Origin: CAYPJE01 sp964410945
GTDB taxonomy: Bacteria; Fidelibacterota; Marinisomatia; Marinisomatales; TCS56
DNA length: 33,160 nucleotides
NCBI GenBank assembly: GCA_964410945.1
Contig: CAYPJE010000034.1
Span: forward strand, 1 to 33,160
Direction of reading: 5' to 3'
The position numbers and the translations under genes were made by a program. This document shows, one piece after another, positions 15,775-24,090 of the stretch (its first letter is position 1; the number at the start of each line of letters is the position of its first letter). Under the pieces are notes generated by a model. That model made no database searches. It saw only the letters and a program-made list of their open reading frames with translations, and was not told the DNA's origin.

Positions 15775-16047
15775 ATGATTAAGAAAATGATTGGTGTCCT
15801 GATTATCGTCATAGCGTTAATGGTCTGTACCAATTGTGAGAGTGATGAGTGCAGCGACTGTGGTGGTGGTATAATCGATGGTCATTTGTATACCAGGGTG
15901 ACAACCGATGATTTAGCTCAACTGGGAGCGGAATATCCCTATCTGAAAGTTGATGACTGTATTCGTTTTAAGTTCGATATCAATAATGAATTCGATCTGG
16001 AAACGGTCGAGCTGGTTGACGACTGCTGCTGTGATATATATCCATAA
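15775..16047 (+). CDS. Small Cys-rich exported protein
   Basis: A 90-residue protein starting MIKKMIGVLIIVIALMVC, a signal-like segment. Whether it is a true lipoprotein is unsure because the residue before the first Cys is Val. The mature part has Cys clusters at the start (CTNCESDECSDCGGG) and the end (DDCCCD), suggesting metal binding or disulfides. ATG 15775 has GGGAGA just ahead and is preferred to ATG 15763. It has no recognised family. Its stop is followed at once by the esterase start. Confidence 0.6.
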   Translation: MIKKMIGVLIIVIALMVCTNCESDECSDCGGGIIDGHLYTRVTTDDLAQLGAEYPYLKVDDCIRFKFDINNEFDLETVELVDDCCCDIYP

Positions 16048-16050
16048 TTG

Positions 16051-16680
16051 ATGCAACTTGAGACCTACCAGTTGGAGGCATTTCCCTCTGTGGCCATTAT
16101 CGGTCTACATGGCTGGACCGGGAATGAAAAATCATTATTGCCGGTTGCCAGGGGTGTTCGTTGCCATTCTGCCCGCTGGTATCTGCCGCGGGGACCTTAT
16201 CCGGCATCCAATGGGATCGGCTTCTCCTGGGCGGCCGGTCACGACCGGAAAGCCTGGGAAATGGCTCGTTCCCGGGAATTAATTGATGGCCTGGTTAAAC
16301 AGATCAAAAATGATGGCTTTGAACTGAATGATGTATTCCTGTTGGGTTTTTCAATGGGTGCCGGATTTGCCCTGGAATTGGCACTGACATCCCCGCAGGA
16401 CTGGGCAGGTGTGATTGCCATCGCCGGTTTCCTGCGCAATCCTGATGTCCAGGTAAGTAAATTGGTGAATTCTGACCAGGCCACACCGGTGCTTCTATTA
16501 CATGGTGAAAATGATGATATTGTACCAGTGGAAGACAGCCGGACCGCGCTGCGGTTTTTGAGGGAACGAAATTATCCTGTGGCGTTAACTGAATATTCCG
16601 CCGGACATAAAGTACCAGTGAATAAATACCAGCTGATTCGTGGTTTTATCAACAATCCGGTGTTTCCGGAACAGATATAA
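16051..16680 (+). CDS. Alpha/beta hydrolase, phospholipase/carboxylesterase type
   Basis: A roughly 209-residue alpha/beta hydrolase. The Ser nucleophile is at about 101 in GFSMG, the Asp at about 155 in HGENDDIVP and the His at about 186 in YSAGHKV, so the triad is complete. LHGWTGNEKSL near the start is the oxyanion-loop region. It resembles YpfH/Est-type serine esterases of the Abhydrolase_2 group, with no signal peptide, hence cytoplasmic. An adjacent TTG at 16048 is an alternative start. The stop is directly followed by the start of the M48 protease. Confidence 0.85.
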   Translation: MQLETYQLEAFPSVAIIGLHGWTGNEKSLLPVARGVRCHSARWYLPRGPYPASNGIGFSWAAGHDRKAWEMARSRELIDGLVKQIKNDGFELNDVFLLGFSMGAGFALELALTSPQDWAGVIAIAGFLRNPDVQVSKLVNSDQATPVLLLHGENDDIVPVEDSRTALRFLRERNYPVALTEYSAGHKVPVNKYQLIRGFINNPVFPEQI

Positions 16681-17829
16681 GTGAAAAATATGACTACCAA
16701 AATACATCCCCTCCTGGATGCCGAAAAACAGGTGCAGGCCCGAAAGTATGAGTCAGAGAAACGTACCCTTGGATTACTTGGATCGTTTATTTCCCTGATT
16801 ACCATCCTTGTTATTTATTTCAGCGGATTCTCATACTGGCTGGCAAATCTTAATCCCGAATACCCTGTCGTAGTGACCTTTCTGGTTTATATTATTGGTT
16901 TTCTGATAATTACGACTGTGATCGGATTGCCACTGGGTTATTACAGCGGTTATATCCGTGAGCATCACTGGGGATTTTCCAATCATACCATATATTCCTG
17001 GTTTATGGATCAGTTTAAATCCTTCCTGGTTGGCCTGGTTTTGACCCCCATCCTGCTGGGGCTGTTGTTGTGGTGCATGTACCTGGCGCCTGAAAACTGG
17101 TGGTTGATTGCCGGTTTGGCGGTTGCTGTTGTCAGTGTAATCATGGCGACCCTTCTACCGGTAGTTATTTTACCGATCTTTAATAAATACACCCCAATCG
17201 AATCCGGTGAACTGACTGATCGGCTCAGTGCGATCCTGGGGCGGGCCGGACTGAAACCCAGTGGATTTTTTATAGAAGACATGAGCCGCCAGACTAAAAA
17301 AGAAAATGCCTTTCTGGCCGGTCTTGGAAAAACACGGCGCGTTGTGCTGGCCGATAACCTGCTTAACAATATGTCCACCGATGAGATCGAATCCGTTATT
17401 GCCCATGAGGTTGGTCATTATAAATACCATCATATCTGGAAAAATATAATAATTGGTACCGGCCAGCAGTTGATTGTGTTTTTTCTTCTGGACTGGCTGA
17501 TGCGGACAATATTTCCGGAATTTTTATCATCGCTGCAATGGAATTTGACCCTCTTACCGGTTTTCTTTCTCTTTATGGGTTTGATCAATGGTGTTCTGTT
17601 CGGGCCGCTGTCAAATGCCATTTCCCGGTATTTTGAACGACAGGCTGACCACACGGCCCTGGAAATGATTGCAGAGCCTGAACCGTTTCTGACGGCCATG
17701 GCAGGGCTCGCAAACCGTAATCTGTCCAATGCTTATCCGCAGAACTGGGTCAAATGGCTCTATTATTCACATCCACCGATCGGAGAGCGCCTGGCCTTTG
17801 GTGATTCCTGGGCTGGATTGGACGGTTAG
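16681..17829 (+). CDS. M48-family membrane metalloprotease (Ste24/CAAX protease-like)
   Basis: A 382-residue integral membrane zinc protease. The zinc motif HEVGH is at 242-246, with the third ligand in YFERQAD near 320. Several hydrophobic segments lie at about 33-55, 63-88, 115-135, 140-168, 258-280 and 285-310. EHHWGFSN at 94-101, the N-terminal region and the length follow the CAAX prenyl protease 1/Ste24 group. Bacterial members act in membrane protein quality control rather than prenyl processing. The start is given as GTG, abutting the upstream stop; ATG 16690 is an alternative. Confidence 0.92.
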   Translation: MKNMTTKIHPLLDAEKQVQARKYESEKRTLGLLGSFISLITILVIYFSGFSYWLANLNPEYPVVVTFLVYIIGFLIITTVIGLPLGYYSGYIREHHWGFSNHTIYSWFMDQFKSFLVGLVLTPILLGLLLWCMYLAPENWWLIAGLAVAVVSVIMATLLPVVILPIFNKYTPIESGELTDRLSAILGRAGLKPSGFFIEDMSRQTKKENAFLAGLGKTRRVVLADNLLNNMSTDEIESVIAHEVGHYKYHHIWKNIIIGTGQQLIVFFLLDWLMRTIFPEFLSSLQWNLTLLPVFFLFMGLINGVLFGPLSNAISRYFERQADHTALEMIAEPEPFLTAMAGLANRNLSNAYPQNWVKWLYYSHPPIGERLAFGDSWAGLDG

Positions 17830-17878
17830 AAGAATGAAGAGTTGATTCTTAAGCCTGTTTCGTGTACAATTTTTTATC

Positions 17879-18934
17879 ATGGATGTCGATTTGAATGTGC
17901 CCAGCGGTCCGGTCGGACGCTGGTGGGAACCGGCGGCTGATAAACGGGTCATCTGTACCTTGTGCCCGCGCTACTGCAACATCCCTGATGGTTCCAAAGG
18001 TTTCTGTCATATCCGCCGAAATCATTCCGGGCAATTGATATCCATCGGTTATGGGCGCTCGACCGGTTTTGCAGTGGATCCGGTTGAAAAAAAACCGCTG
18101 TATCATTTTTTCCCGGGGTCAAAAGTTCTCAGTTTTGGTACTACCGGCTGCAACCTGGGTTGCAAATTCTGCCAGAACTGGTATATCAGTAAGTCCGGTG
18201 ACGGGGGCCTGTTGGATGGAGTTTTTACTGCCAGGGACGTCGTGAACCTGGCTCTGAAACAAAACTGCACCGGAATCGCCTATACCTATAATGATCCGAT
18301 AATATTTGGCGAATGGGTTCTGGATATAAGTACCGAAGCGCGTTCGAATGGCCTGTCCAATATTCTGGTATCCAATGGTTATATCAGTCCACAAGCACGG
18401 AGCGAAATCTATGGCAGTGTCGATGCAATCAATGTTGATTTAAAAGCATTCAGTGAGGATTTTTACCGCCGCCTGACTCTGGCTCATCTGGAGCCGGTTC
18501 TGGATACCTTACGCTGGCTGGTACACGAGACCGATGTATGGGTCGAAATCACCACGCTGGTGATTCCCGGCGAAAATGATGAAGCCCGACAGATAGGGGA
18601 ACTGACTGAATTTATCAGTGGTGAACTGGGAACTGGTATACCGTTGCATTTCAGTGCTTTTCATCCTGATTTTAAAATGCGCAACCATCCTGCCACTTCC
18701 CTTGACAGCCTTGAAACGGCGGCTGAAATCGCGCAGGATAACGGTATTAAACATGTCTACCTGGGGAATATCCGAGCCGGTAGCGGGCAGGATACTAACT
18801 GCCCTGAATGTGGATTGACCCTTATCAAGCGTAATTACTACCAGATTACGGCTATGAATATTATCAGCCGTGGTTGTCCCGAATGCGGGTCGATAATCGA
18901 TGGTCGTTTTGAAAACAGGAGGGAGAAAACATGA
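17879..18934 (+). CDS. amrS: AmmeMemoRadiSam system radical SAM enzyme
   Basis: A 351-residue radical SAM protein. The [4Fe-4S]/SAM motif CNLGCKFC is at 91-98. An N-terminal Cys set (CTLCPRYC from 26 and Cys43) and a C-terminal CPEC...CPEC pair suggest extra metal sites. RCTLCPR-like starts, VDPVEKKPLYHFFPG and SFGTTGCNLGCKFCQNW are typical of AmrS (formerly PflA-like). The reaction is unknown. It overlaps the Memo-family gene by four bases (ATGA), the usual AmrS-AmrB pairing. No AMMECR1 partner is in the window. Confidence 0.93.
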   Translation: MDVDLNVPSGPVGRWWEPAADKRVICTLCPRYCNIPDGSKGFCHIRRNHSGQLISIGYGRSTGFAVDPVEKKPLYHFFPGSKVLSFGTTGCNLGCKFCQNWYISKSGDGGLLDGVFTARDVVNLALKQNCTGIAYTYNDPIIFGEWVLDISTEARSNGLSNILVSNGYISPQARSEIYGSVDAINVDLKAFSEDFYRRLTLAHLEPVLDTLRWLVHETDVWVEITTLVIPGENDEARQIGELTEFISGELGTGIPLHFSAFHPDFKMRNHPATSLDSLETAAEIAQDNGIKHVYLGNIRAGSGQDTNCPECGLTLIKRNYYQITAMNIISRGCPECGSIIDGRFENRREKT

Positions 18935-19776
18935 CACCTGTGAGACATCCAATGGCGGCAAATTTCTACCCGGGAGACAACCGCAGCCAGATATTATCTT
19001 TCCTTTCTGGGTATGAATTACCGGCTGGTGTGCCGACCGAACCGGTTGGCGCGGTTGTACCGCATGCGGGCTGGGTATATTCCGGTACTACGGCAGCCAG
19101 GACGTTATATGCCATTTCCCGCCGGATAACGCCGGATTCGGTTATAATCCTGGGAGCGGATCACAGCGGCGTAACAGTGCCCGCCCTGTTCCAGGAGGGA
19201 CACTGGGTAACACCACTCGGTGACCTGGAGATTGATAATGAACTGGCCCTGCATCTGACCGGCCTGATGCCCGATCTGATCGAATTCAATTCAGCGGCTC
19301 ATGACCGGGAGCATTCGATTGAGGTTATTACTCCTATGATCAAGTATTTCTGGCCCCGGGTGCGATTGGTACCCCTGATTGTTCCACCTCGCACGGATGG
19401 AAAGCAGTTGGGATATCAACTGGCGACGGCGGTTAAGGACCGGAAGGTGCTGGTTATCGCCTCCTCGGACCTGACCCATTACGGCCATTTCTACGGAATT
19501 CAGTCGGCCGGCGTAGGGAAACAGGGTTTGAACTGGCTTAAAAAAAATGATAAGCGCATCATTAAACTGATGCTGAATTGCGAACATGATAAAATCCGGG
19601 CTGAGGTTGCCGAAAACCACAATGCCTGTGGATCAGGGGGAATAGCATCATTACTGGCCGCTGTTAAGTATTCAGGCCGGAAAAAGGGTTTACTGATCGA
19701 TTATGCTACCAGCCATGGCAGCAAAAACCCCGATAAGTTCAGCTACGGCGTTGGTTACGCCGGGATAGTATATTAA
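18931..19776 (+). CDS. amrB: AmmeMemoRadiSam system protein B (MEMO1 family)
   Basis: A 281-residue Memo-family protein, structurally related to extradiol dioxygenases. Conserved His-containing stretches are VVPHAGWVYSG, LGADHSGV and HDREHSIEV. ASSDLTHYG and the late ACGSGG are also family features. The ATG overlaps the amrS stop (ATGA), indicating co-translation with the radical SAM partner. Its 3' end overlaps by four bases the convergent AhpD-like gene. Confidence 0.94.
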   Translation: MTPVRHPMAANFYPGDNRSQILSFLSGYELPAGVPTEPVGAVVPHAGWVYSGTTAARTLYAISRRITPDSVIILGADHSGVTVPALFQEGHWVTPLGDLEIDNELALHLTGLMPDLIEFNSAAHDREHSIEVITPMIKYFWPRVRLVPLIVPPRTDGKQLGYQLATAVKDRKVLVIASSDLTHYGHFYGIQSAGVGKQGLNWLKKNDKRIIKLMLNCEHDKIRAEVAENHNACGSGGIASLLAAVKYSGRKKGLLIDYATSHGSKNPDKFSYGVGYAGIVY

Positions 19777-20132
19777 CGGTTTTCATCCAGTTCATCGAGC
19801 AGTTCAACGGCGCGCCGCAAATGGGGGATCACGATCGAGCCACCCACCAGCAGGGCGATGTTGAATGTCTCCATCAGTGCCGTTTTGCTGATTCCCTGCT
19901 CCCGGCAACGGATAAGATGGTAAGAAATACAGTCGTCACACCGTAAAACCATACTGGACACCAGGCCCAACAATTCTTTGGTAGCGGCCGGTAGTTCACC
20001 GTCTTCATATACTTTGGAATCGAGGCCGAAAAACCGTTTTGTATCCAGGTTGCCGATTTCCAGGATCCGGTCATTCATTTTTTCACGGAAATGCCGGAAT
20101 GATTCCAGTCTGGATTGTTCTAATTCTTCCAT
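19773..20132 (-). CDS. Carboxymuconolactone decarboxylase (AhpD-like) family protein
   Basis: A 119-residue CMD/AhpD-like protein. The redox motif CDDC is followed by a His (CDDCISYHLIRC) as in AhpD-type proteins, then a GISKTALMETFNIALLVGG helix typical of the family. A peroxidase-linked thiol reductase role is likely but the substrate is unknown. The ATG has AAGGA upstream and lies nine bases after the stop of the ferredoxin-NADP reductase gene, so the two probably form a redox operon. Confidence 0.88.
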   Translation of the reverse strand: MEELEQSRLESFRHFREKMNDRILEIGNLDTKRFFGLDSKVYEDGELPAATKELLGLVSSMVLRCDDCISYHLIRCREQGISKTALMETFNIALLVGGSIVIPHLRRAVELLDELDENR

Positions 20133-20141
20133 AAATATCCT

Positions 20142-20948
20142 TTACCAGTATCTTTCCAAATGAATATTTCCCGGGTTCTTTCTGGTATGTTCCTTGAACC
20201 CCTGCTTCTCCAGCAGCTTGACCATTTCGTCGATCATGGCCGGATTACCGCACAGCAGAATATGGGTATTATCCGGAGATGGCGCTTGAGACCAAGCTTG
20301 TGTAAAACTCATGTTTTTCCAAACATTCTGAACATAGCCGGTTGCCCCGCCCCAGGGAATCAATTCCTGGTCGGAGCGGCTGATTACCGGGGTATAGGTG
20401 AAATTCCGGCACATATGATCCAGGGTGATTAATTCGGAGCGGTAACCCAGGTCCCAGGAATGGCGGGCGCCGTGAATTACAGCAAATTGCCGCTCACCTC
20501 CACACAGTAACTGAGTACGCAGCATGCTCATATAAGGCGCCAGTCCCGTACCGGTTGAAATCATCACAATATTTTGATCGTTCCGGATTTTATCCAGTGT
20601 AAACATTCCGGTGAATTTCGGACCCATAAAAATTTCATCGCCTGGCTGCAGCGCAAACAAGCGCGGTGTTAGAGCACCAGAACGAACGATAGTGATATAG
20701 AACTCTATGTATTCTTTGTTAACCGACGATGATGCAATGGAGTAAGCTCTTCGGATCAGTTTTTCCGGAGTGGGAGGTTCGTCTTCCTGGTCGGCAATTT
20801 CTACCCGTGGCGCCGATCCCGGTAAGCCCAGTGTTCCGAATTGTCCAGGTCTGAAATCGGCTAAAATTCCATCTTTGGGAATAACCCGTAAAATGATTAA
20901 TTCCGGTGTGACTTCGATTCTCTGGCTAACGATTGCATTTAAATTCAT
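20142..20948 (-). CDS. Ferredoxin/flavodoxin--NADP+ reductase
   Basis: A 268-residue FAD/NAD(P)-binding reductase. The FAD motif RRAYSIASS lies at about 76, STGTGLAPYMSML forms the nucleotide-binding start of the second domain, then VIHGARHSWDLGYRSEL and ILLCGNPAMIDEM, ending in an aromatic residue (ERYW) as in Fpr-type enzymes. It transfers electrons between NADPH and ferredoxin or flavodoxin in the cytoplasm. It is probably co-transcribed with the AhpD-like gene downstream. It could instead serve a dedicated partner, since no ferredoxin gene is near. Confidence 0.9.
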   Translation of the reverse strand: MNLNAIVSQRIEVTPELIILRVIPKDGILADFRPGQFGTLGLPGSAPRVEIADQEDEPPTPEKLIRRAYSIASSSVNKEYIEFYITIVRSGALTPRLFALQPGDEIFMGPKFTGMFTLDKIRNDQNIVMISTGTGLAPYMSMLRTQLLCGGERQFAVIHGARHSWDLGYRSELITLDHMCRNFTYTPVISRSDQELIPWGGATGYVQNVWKNMSFTQAWSQAPSPDNTHILLCGNPAMIDEMVKLLEKQGFKEHTRKNPGNIHLERYW

Positions 20949-20976
20949 TCTGTTCTCAGCAAATGTAAGTATTGGT

Positions 20977-21489
20977 TCAATTCACCGGAATCCGGCCGAT
21001 TTTTAATTTAACGGGATAATCTGCAAAATTAAACAGCTCATCCTCAATAAAGGAAAAACCCTGTTTTTCATACCACAGCAGGGAAGGTTTATTCTGGTCG
21101 ATCACACCCAGCCATAGAAAATTATATCCACGCTCGCGGGCTGTATTCATCTGGCGTTTCAACAAACCGGTTCCAATATGGTATCCCTGATAATCTGGTA
21201 GTACATACATGGATGTAATCTGGTAGCGGTTTAGATTTTTTAAAACAACTGCCAATGAATAACCGACCACCATATCATCCATAACGGCCACAAAACCGAT
21301 GTGGTTTTGATACTTCTGTTTAAGTTTTTTTAGGGAGTATTGTTCCTTATGATAGGCTTCCAGATTACTGGCAGGAATGATATCTTTATATGTGGCCTGC
21401 CAGGTTTGGTGTGCGATCGATTGAACTTCTTTTAAATCATCTTCCCGCCAGTGACGAATGCTGTAATTATAATTATCGGTCTTTTTCAT
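20977..21489 (-). CDS. GNAT-family N-acetyltransferase
   Basis: A 170-residue acetyltransferase. IRHWREDDLKEVQ opens the fold. MYVLPDYQGYHIGTGLL is the acetyl-CoA pyrophosphate loop (Q/R-x-x-G-x-G/A form), and WYEKQGFSF is the usual final motif. Substrate unknown. The start is placed at the ATG encoding MKKTDNYNYS; a longer frame to 21546 would begin at TTG with no better binding site. It lies upstream of the Fpr-like gene on the same strand with a 28-base gap. Confidence 0.9.
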   Translation of the reverse strand: MKKTDNYNYSIRHWREDDLKEVQSIAHQTWQATYKDIIPASNLEAYHKEQYSLKKLKQKYQNHIGFVAVMDDMVVGYSLAVVLKNLNRYQITSMYVLPDYQGYHIGTGLLKRQMNTARERGYNFLWLGVIDQNKPSLLWYEKQGFSFIEDELFNFADYPVKLKIGRIPVN

Positions 21490-21672
21490 GATTATCAGGT
21501 CTAATAAACTATTCCTTCTGGTTCCCTGGTTGGGGGAATTTATCAATTATTAACTGTTACCGGCAGATATTTAGATCTTTTCAAGTGGACTGAGGTATAA
21601 CTCCGTTAATTGACTTAAATTCCAGTTTCGTTTTCGGCAATATTGATTATCAAATTGTTGAGAAGTTATCAG

Positions 21673-24048
21673 ATGGAAAATAGTCATATGGCAAAATCAG
21701 AATATACCCGGATCTCAGAACTTCAGGATGTAATCAGAGAGTCCGAGGTCCGTTTTAAAAGCGTCAGTGAATATTCACCGGCGGGGATCATTATTGTCGA
21801 TTCCAATTATACAGTAATTTATTCCAACCAGAGGATTCTGGATATAATCGGATGTGAGAAGCAGGAATTCATCAATTCCGATTTTAGGGAATATCTCGAT
21901 TCCGAAAGCAGGGATCTGGTTGAACAGAATTATTTGAAACGCCAAAAGGCGGAAAAAGTACCCGATTCCTATGAAGCAACTTTAATTAGCAAAGATGGAT
22001 CAAAGCACTGGGTGCAGATCAATGCTACAACATTTAAGGACAGTAAAGATAAAGTTTTCTCGGTTGCTCATATTTTGGATATTACCAGTACCCGTGAAAC
22101 CAATCTGGTCCAATCGGCCATCTTCAAAATTTCAGAAGCTGCCAGTACTTCGGCCGATCTGGATACTTTATTTGCCTCGATTCATAAAATTGTTGGTACT
22201 ATCCTGGATGTGACCAATTTTTATATAGCGATTTACAATAATGAGAACCAAATCCTCAGCTTCTCGTACTTTATTGATACGGTCGATGATCATCCGGAAC
22301 CACAGAAAATGGGCCGTGGATTATCAGAGTATATTATCAGAACCGGAAAACCGTTGTATGTAACCGAACAGGGTATTTATGACCTGGCAGATTCTGGGGA
22401 AATCGACTTATTGGGTACACCGGCAAAGATCTGGATGGGTTCACCACTGAAAACTTCGGCCGGAATAATTGGTGTAGTGGTTGTCCAGAGCTATGATAAC
22501 AGCATATTGTACTCGATGGAAGATATGGAAATTCTGAATTTTGTTTCAGAACAGATTGCTACGTCAATTCGCAATAAGCAAGCCGAGGCGGCCCTGCTAT
22601 TGGAGAAAACTTATTTTGAAAATTTATTCCAGAATTCACCTGAAGCAATCGTATTGGCCGACAATAAAAGTTTTGTACGGCGGATCAATGATGAATTTAC
22701 CAGGTTATTCGGCTATACCGAGGAGGAATCGATTGGGAAAAACATTGATGACCTGGTGGCCAAGGGTGAATACCATGAAGAGGCCAGTGAAATCACTGCA
22801 GAGGTGGCCAAGGGTGAACTGATTAATTTTGAAACCACGCGCTATAAAAAAGATGGTACACCGGTATATGTTTCCATTCTGGGTTCACCGGTCATTACAC
22901 CCAGTGGACAGGAAGCAGTATATGCCATTTACCGCGATATCACTAAACGGAAAACACAGGAGGAGAAAATCCGTGCTTCCGAAGAGAAGTATCGCCTGCT
23001 GGTGGAAAATGTCAATGATTCAATCGTGATCAGCCAGGCCGGTAAGTTTATTTTCTTCAACCAGCAATTCGCCAAAATGCTGGGCTATGATCATAAAGAA
23101 CTGATTGAGATGGATTACCGGCAGGTATATGCACCAGAGGGAAATCTAATTCTGGAAGAACGCAATAAAATACGTCAGGCCGGGGGAAAAGCACCGGATC
23201 GCTATGAGACTTTTTTCCTTAAAAAGGACGGCTCTGTAATAAATGTGGAGGCTGATGTTGTAATAATTGACTATATGGGACAACCGGCTACATTCGCAGT
23301 ACTGGTCGATATCACTGAACGGAAAAAGGCGGAACAGGAATTGATCTCATCGGAACGAAAGTACCGGGAATTATCTACCAAATTAGCCGAGACGAATAAC
23401 CTGAAAGATTTGCTGCTGGATATTATTACACACGATCTGAAAAATCCGGCCGGGGTGATCAGCGGTATTAGTGATCTGTTACTTTCTGAAGGGCAGATTA
23501 AAGATGAAATTCAAATGATCAAGGATTCCAGTGATAATCTTCAGAAAGTGATCAACAACGCCTCAACGCTGGCAAAAATCTCGATTGGAGAACAGATTTC
23601 CGTTGAAGAACTTGATCTGTATACCTTAATCAGGATGCTGATTGCCGAATTCGATCCGTCCCTGACGAGGACAGGTATGCAGGTTGAGATGAAATTGAAA
23701 AGAAATTTGAAGATTGTAGCCAACCCGATCATAGAAGAAATATTTAGAAATTTTATTTCCAATGCGATCAAATATGCAGCCGAAGGGAAAAAACTGATTA
23801 TTGATTCACTCAAGAAGAAAGAATTAATCACTATTCGTGTGATTGATTTCGGTGAGACAATCGCCCCCGATCAACGTGAGCAAATATTCAAACGTGGCAT
23901 TCAGGTTGATCGAATGGTTAGAAGGGGACGTGGCCTGGGATTGGCGATTGTTGAACGAATTGCACGAATCCATAATGGTAAAGTATGGGTAGAACCAAAT
24001 AAACCACAGGGCAATATTTTCTGCCTGCAAATTCCCCGGATTACTTAA
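21673..24048 (+). CDS. Soluble sensor histidine kinase, PAS-GAF-PAS-PAS
   Basis: A protein of about 791 residues without membrane segments, so a cytoplasmic sensor. Approximate order: PAS 26-140, GAF 146-305, PAS 315-425, PAS 437-550, HisKA with His587 in THDLKNP, HATPase 685-790 with FRNFISNAIKYA and GRGLGLAIVERI. The linkers end in the PAS-kinase pattern DITxRKxxE. The start chosen is ATG 21673, with GAGAAG seven bases ahead. TTG 21643 and ATG 21688 are alternatives. The next gene, 42 bases on, is a receiver-EAL protein and its likely partner. Confidence 0.93.
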   Translation: MENSHMAKSEYTRISELQDVIRESEVRFKSVSEYSPAGIIIVDSNYTVIYSNQRILDIIGCEKQEFINSDFREYLDSESRDLVEQNYLKRQKAEKVPDSYEATLISKDGSKHWVQINATTFKDSKDKVFSVAHILDITSTRETNLVQSAIFKISEAASTSADLDTLFASIHKIVGTILDVTNFYIAIYNNENQILSFSYFIDTVDDHPEPQKMGRGLSEYIIRTGKPLYVTEQGIYDLADSGEIDLLGTPAKIWMGSPLKTSAGIIGVVVVQSYDNSILYSMEDMEILNFVSEQIATSIRNKQAEAALLLEKTYFENLFQNSPEAIVLADNKSFVRRINDEFTRLFGYTEEESIGKNIDDLVAKGEYHEEASEITAEVAKGELINFETTRYKKDGTPVYVSILGSPVITPSGQEAVYAIYRDITKRKTQEEKIRASEEKYRLLVENVNDSIVISQAGKFIFFNQQFAKMLGYDHKELIEMDYRQVYAPEGNLILEERNKIRQAGGKAPDRYETFFLKKDGSVINVEADVVIIDYMGQPATFAVLVDITERKKAEQELISSERKYRELSTKLAETNNLKDLLLDIITHDLKNPAGVISGISDLLLSEGQIKDEIQMIKDSSDNLQKVINNASTLAKISIGEQISVEELDLYTLIRMLIAEFDPSLTRTGMQVEMKLKRNLKIVANPIIEEIFRNFISNAIKYAAEGKKLIIDSLKKKELITIRVIDFGETIAPDQREQIFKRGIQVDRMVRRGRGLGLAIVERIARIHNGKVWVEPNKPQGNIFCLQIPRIT

Positions 24049-24090
24049 ACAAACTGATGCTGATAACTGATACAGCTAGAACAGGACAAA

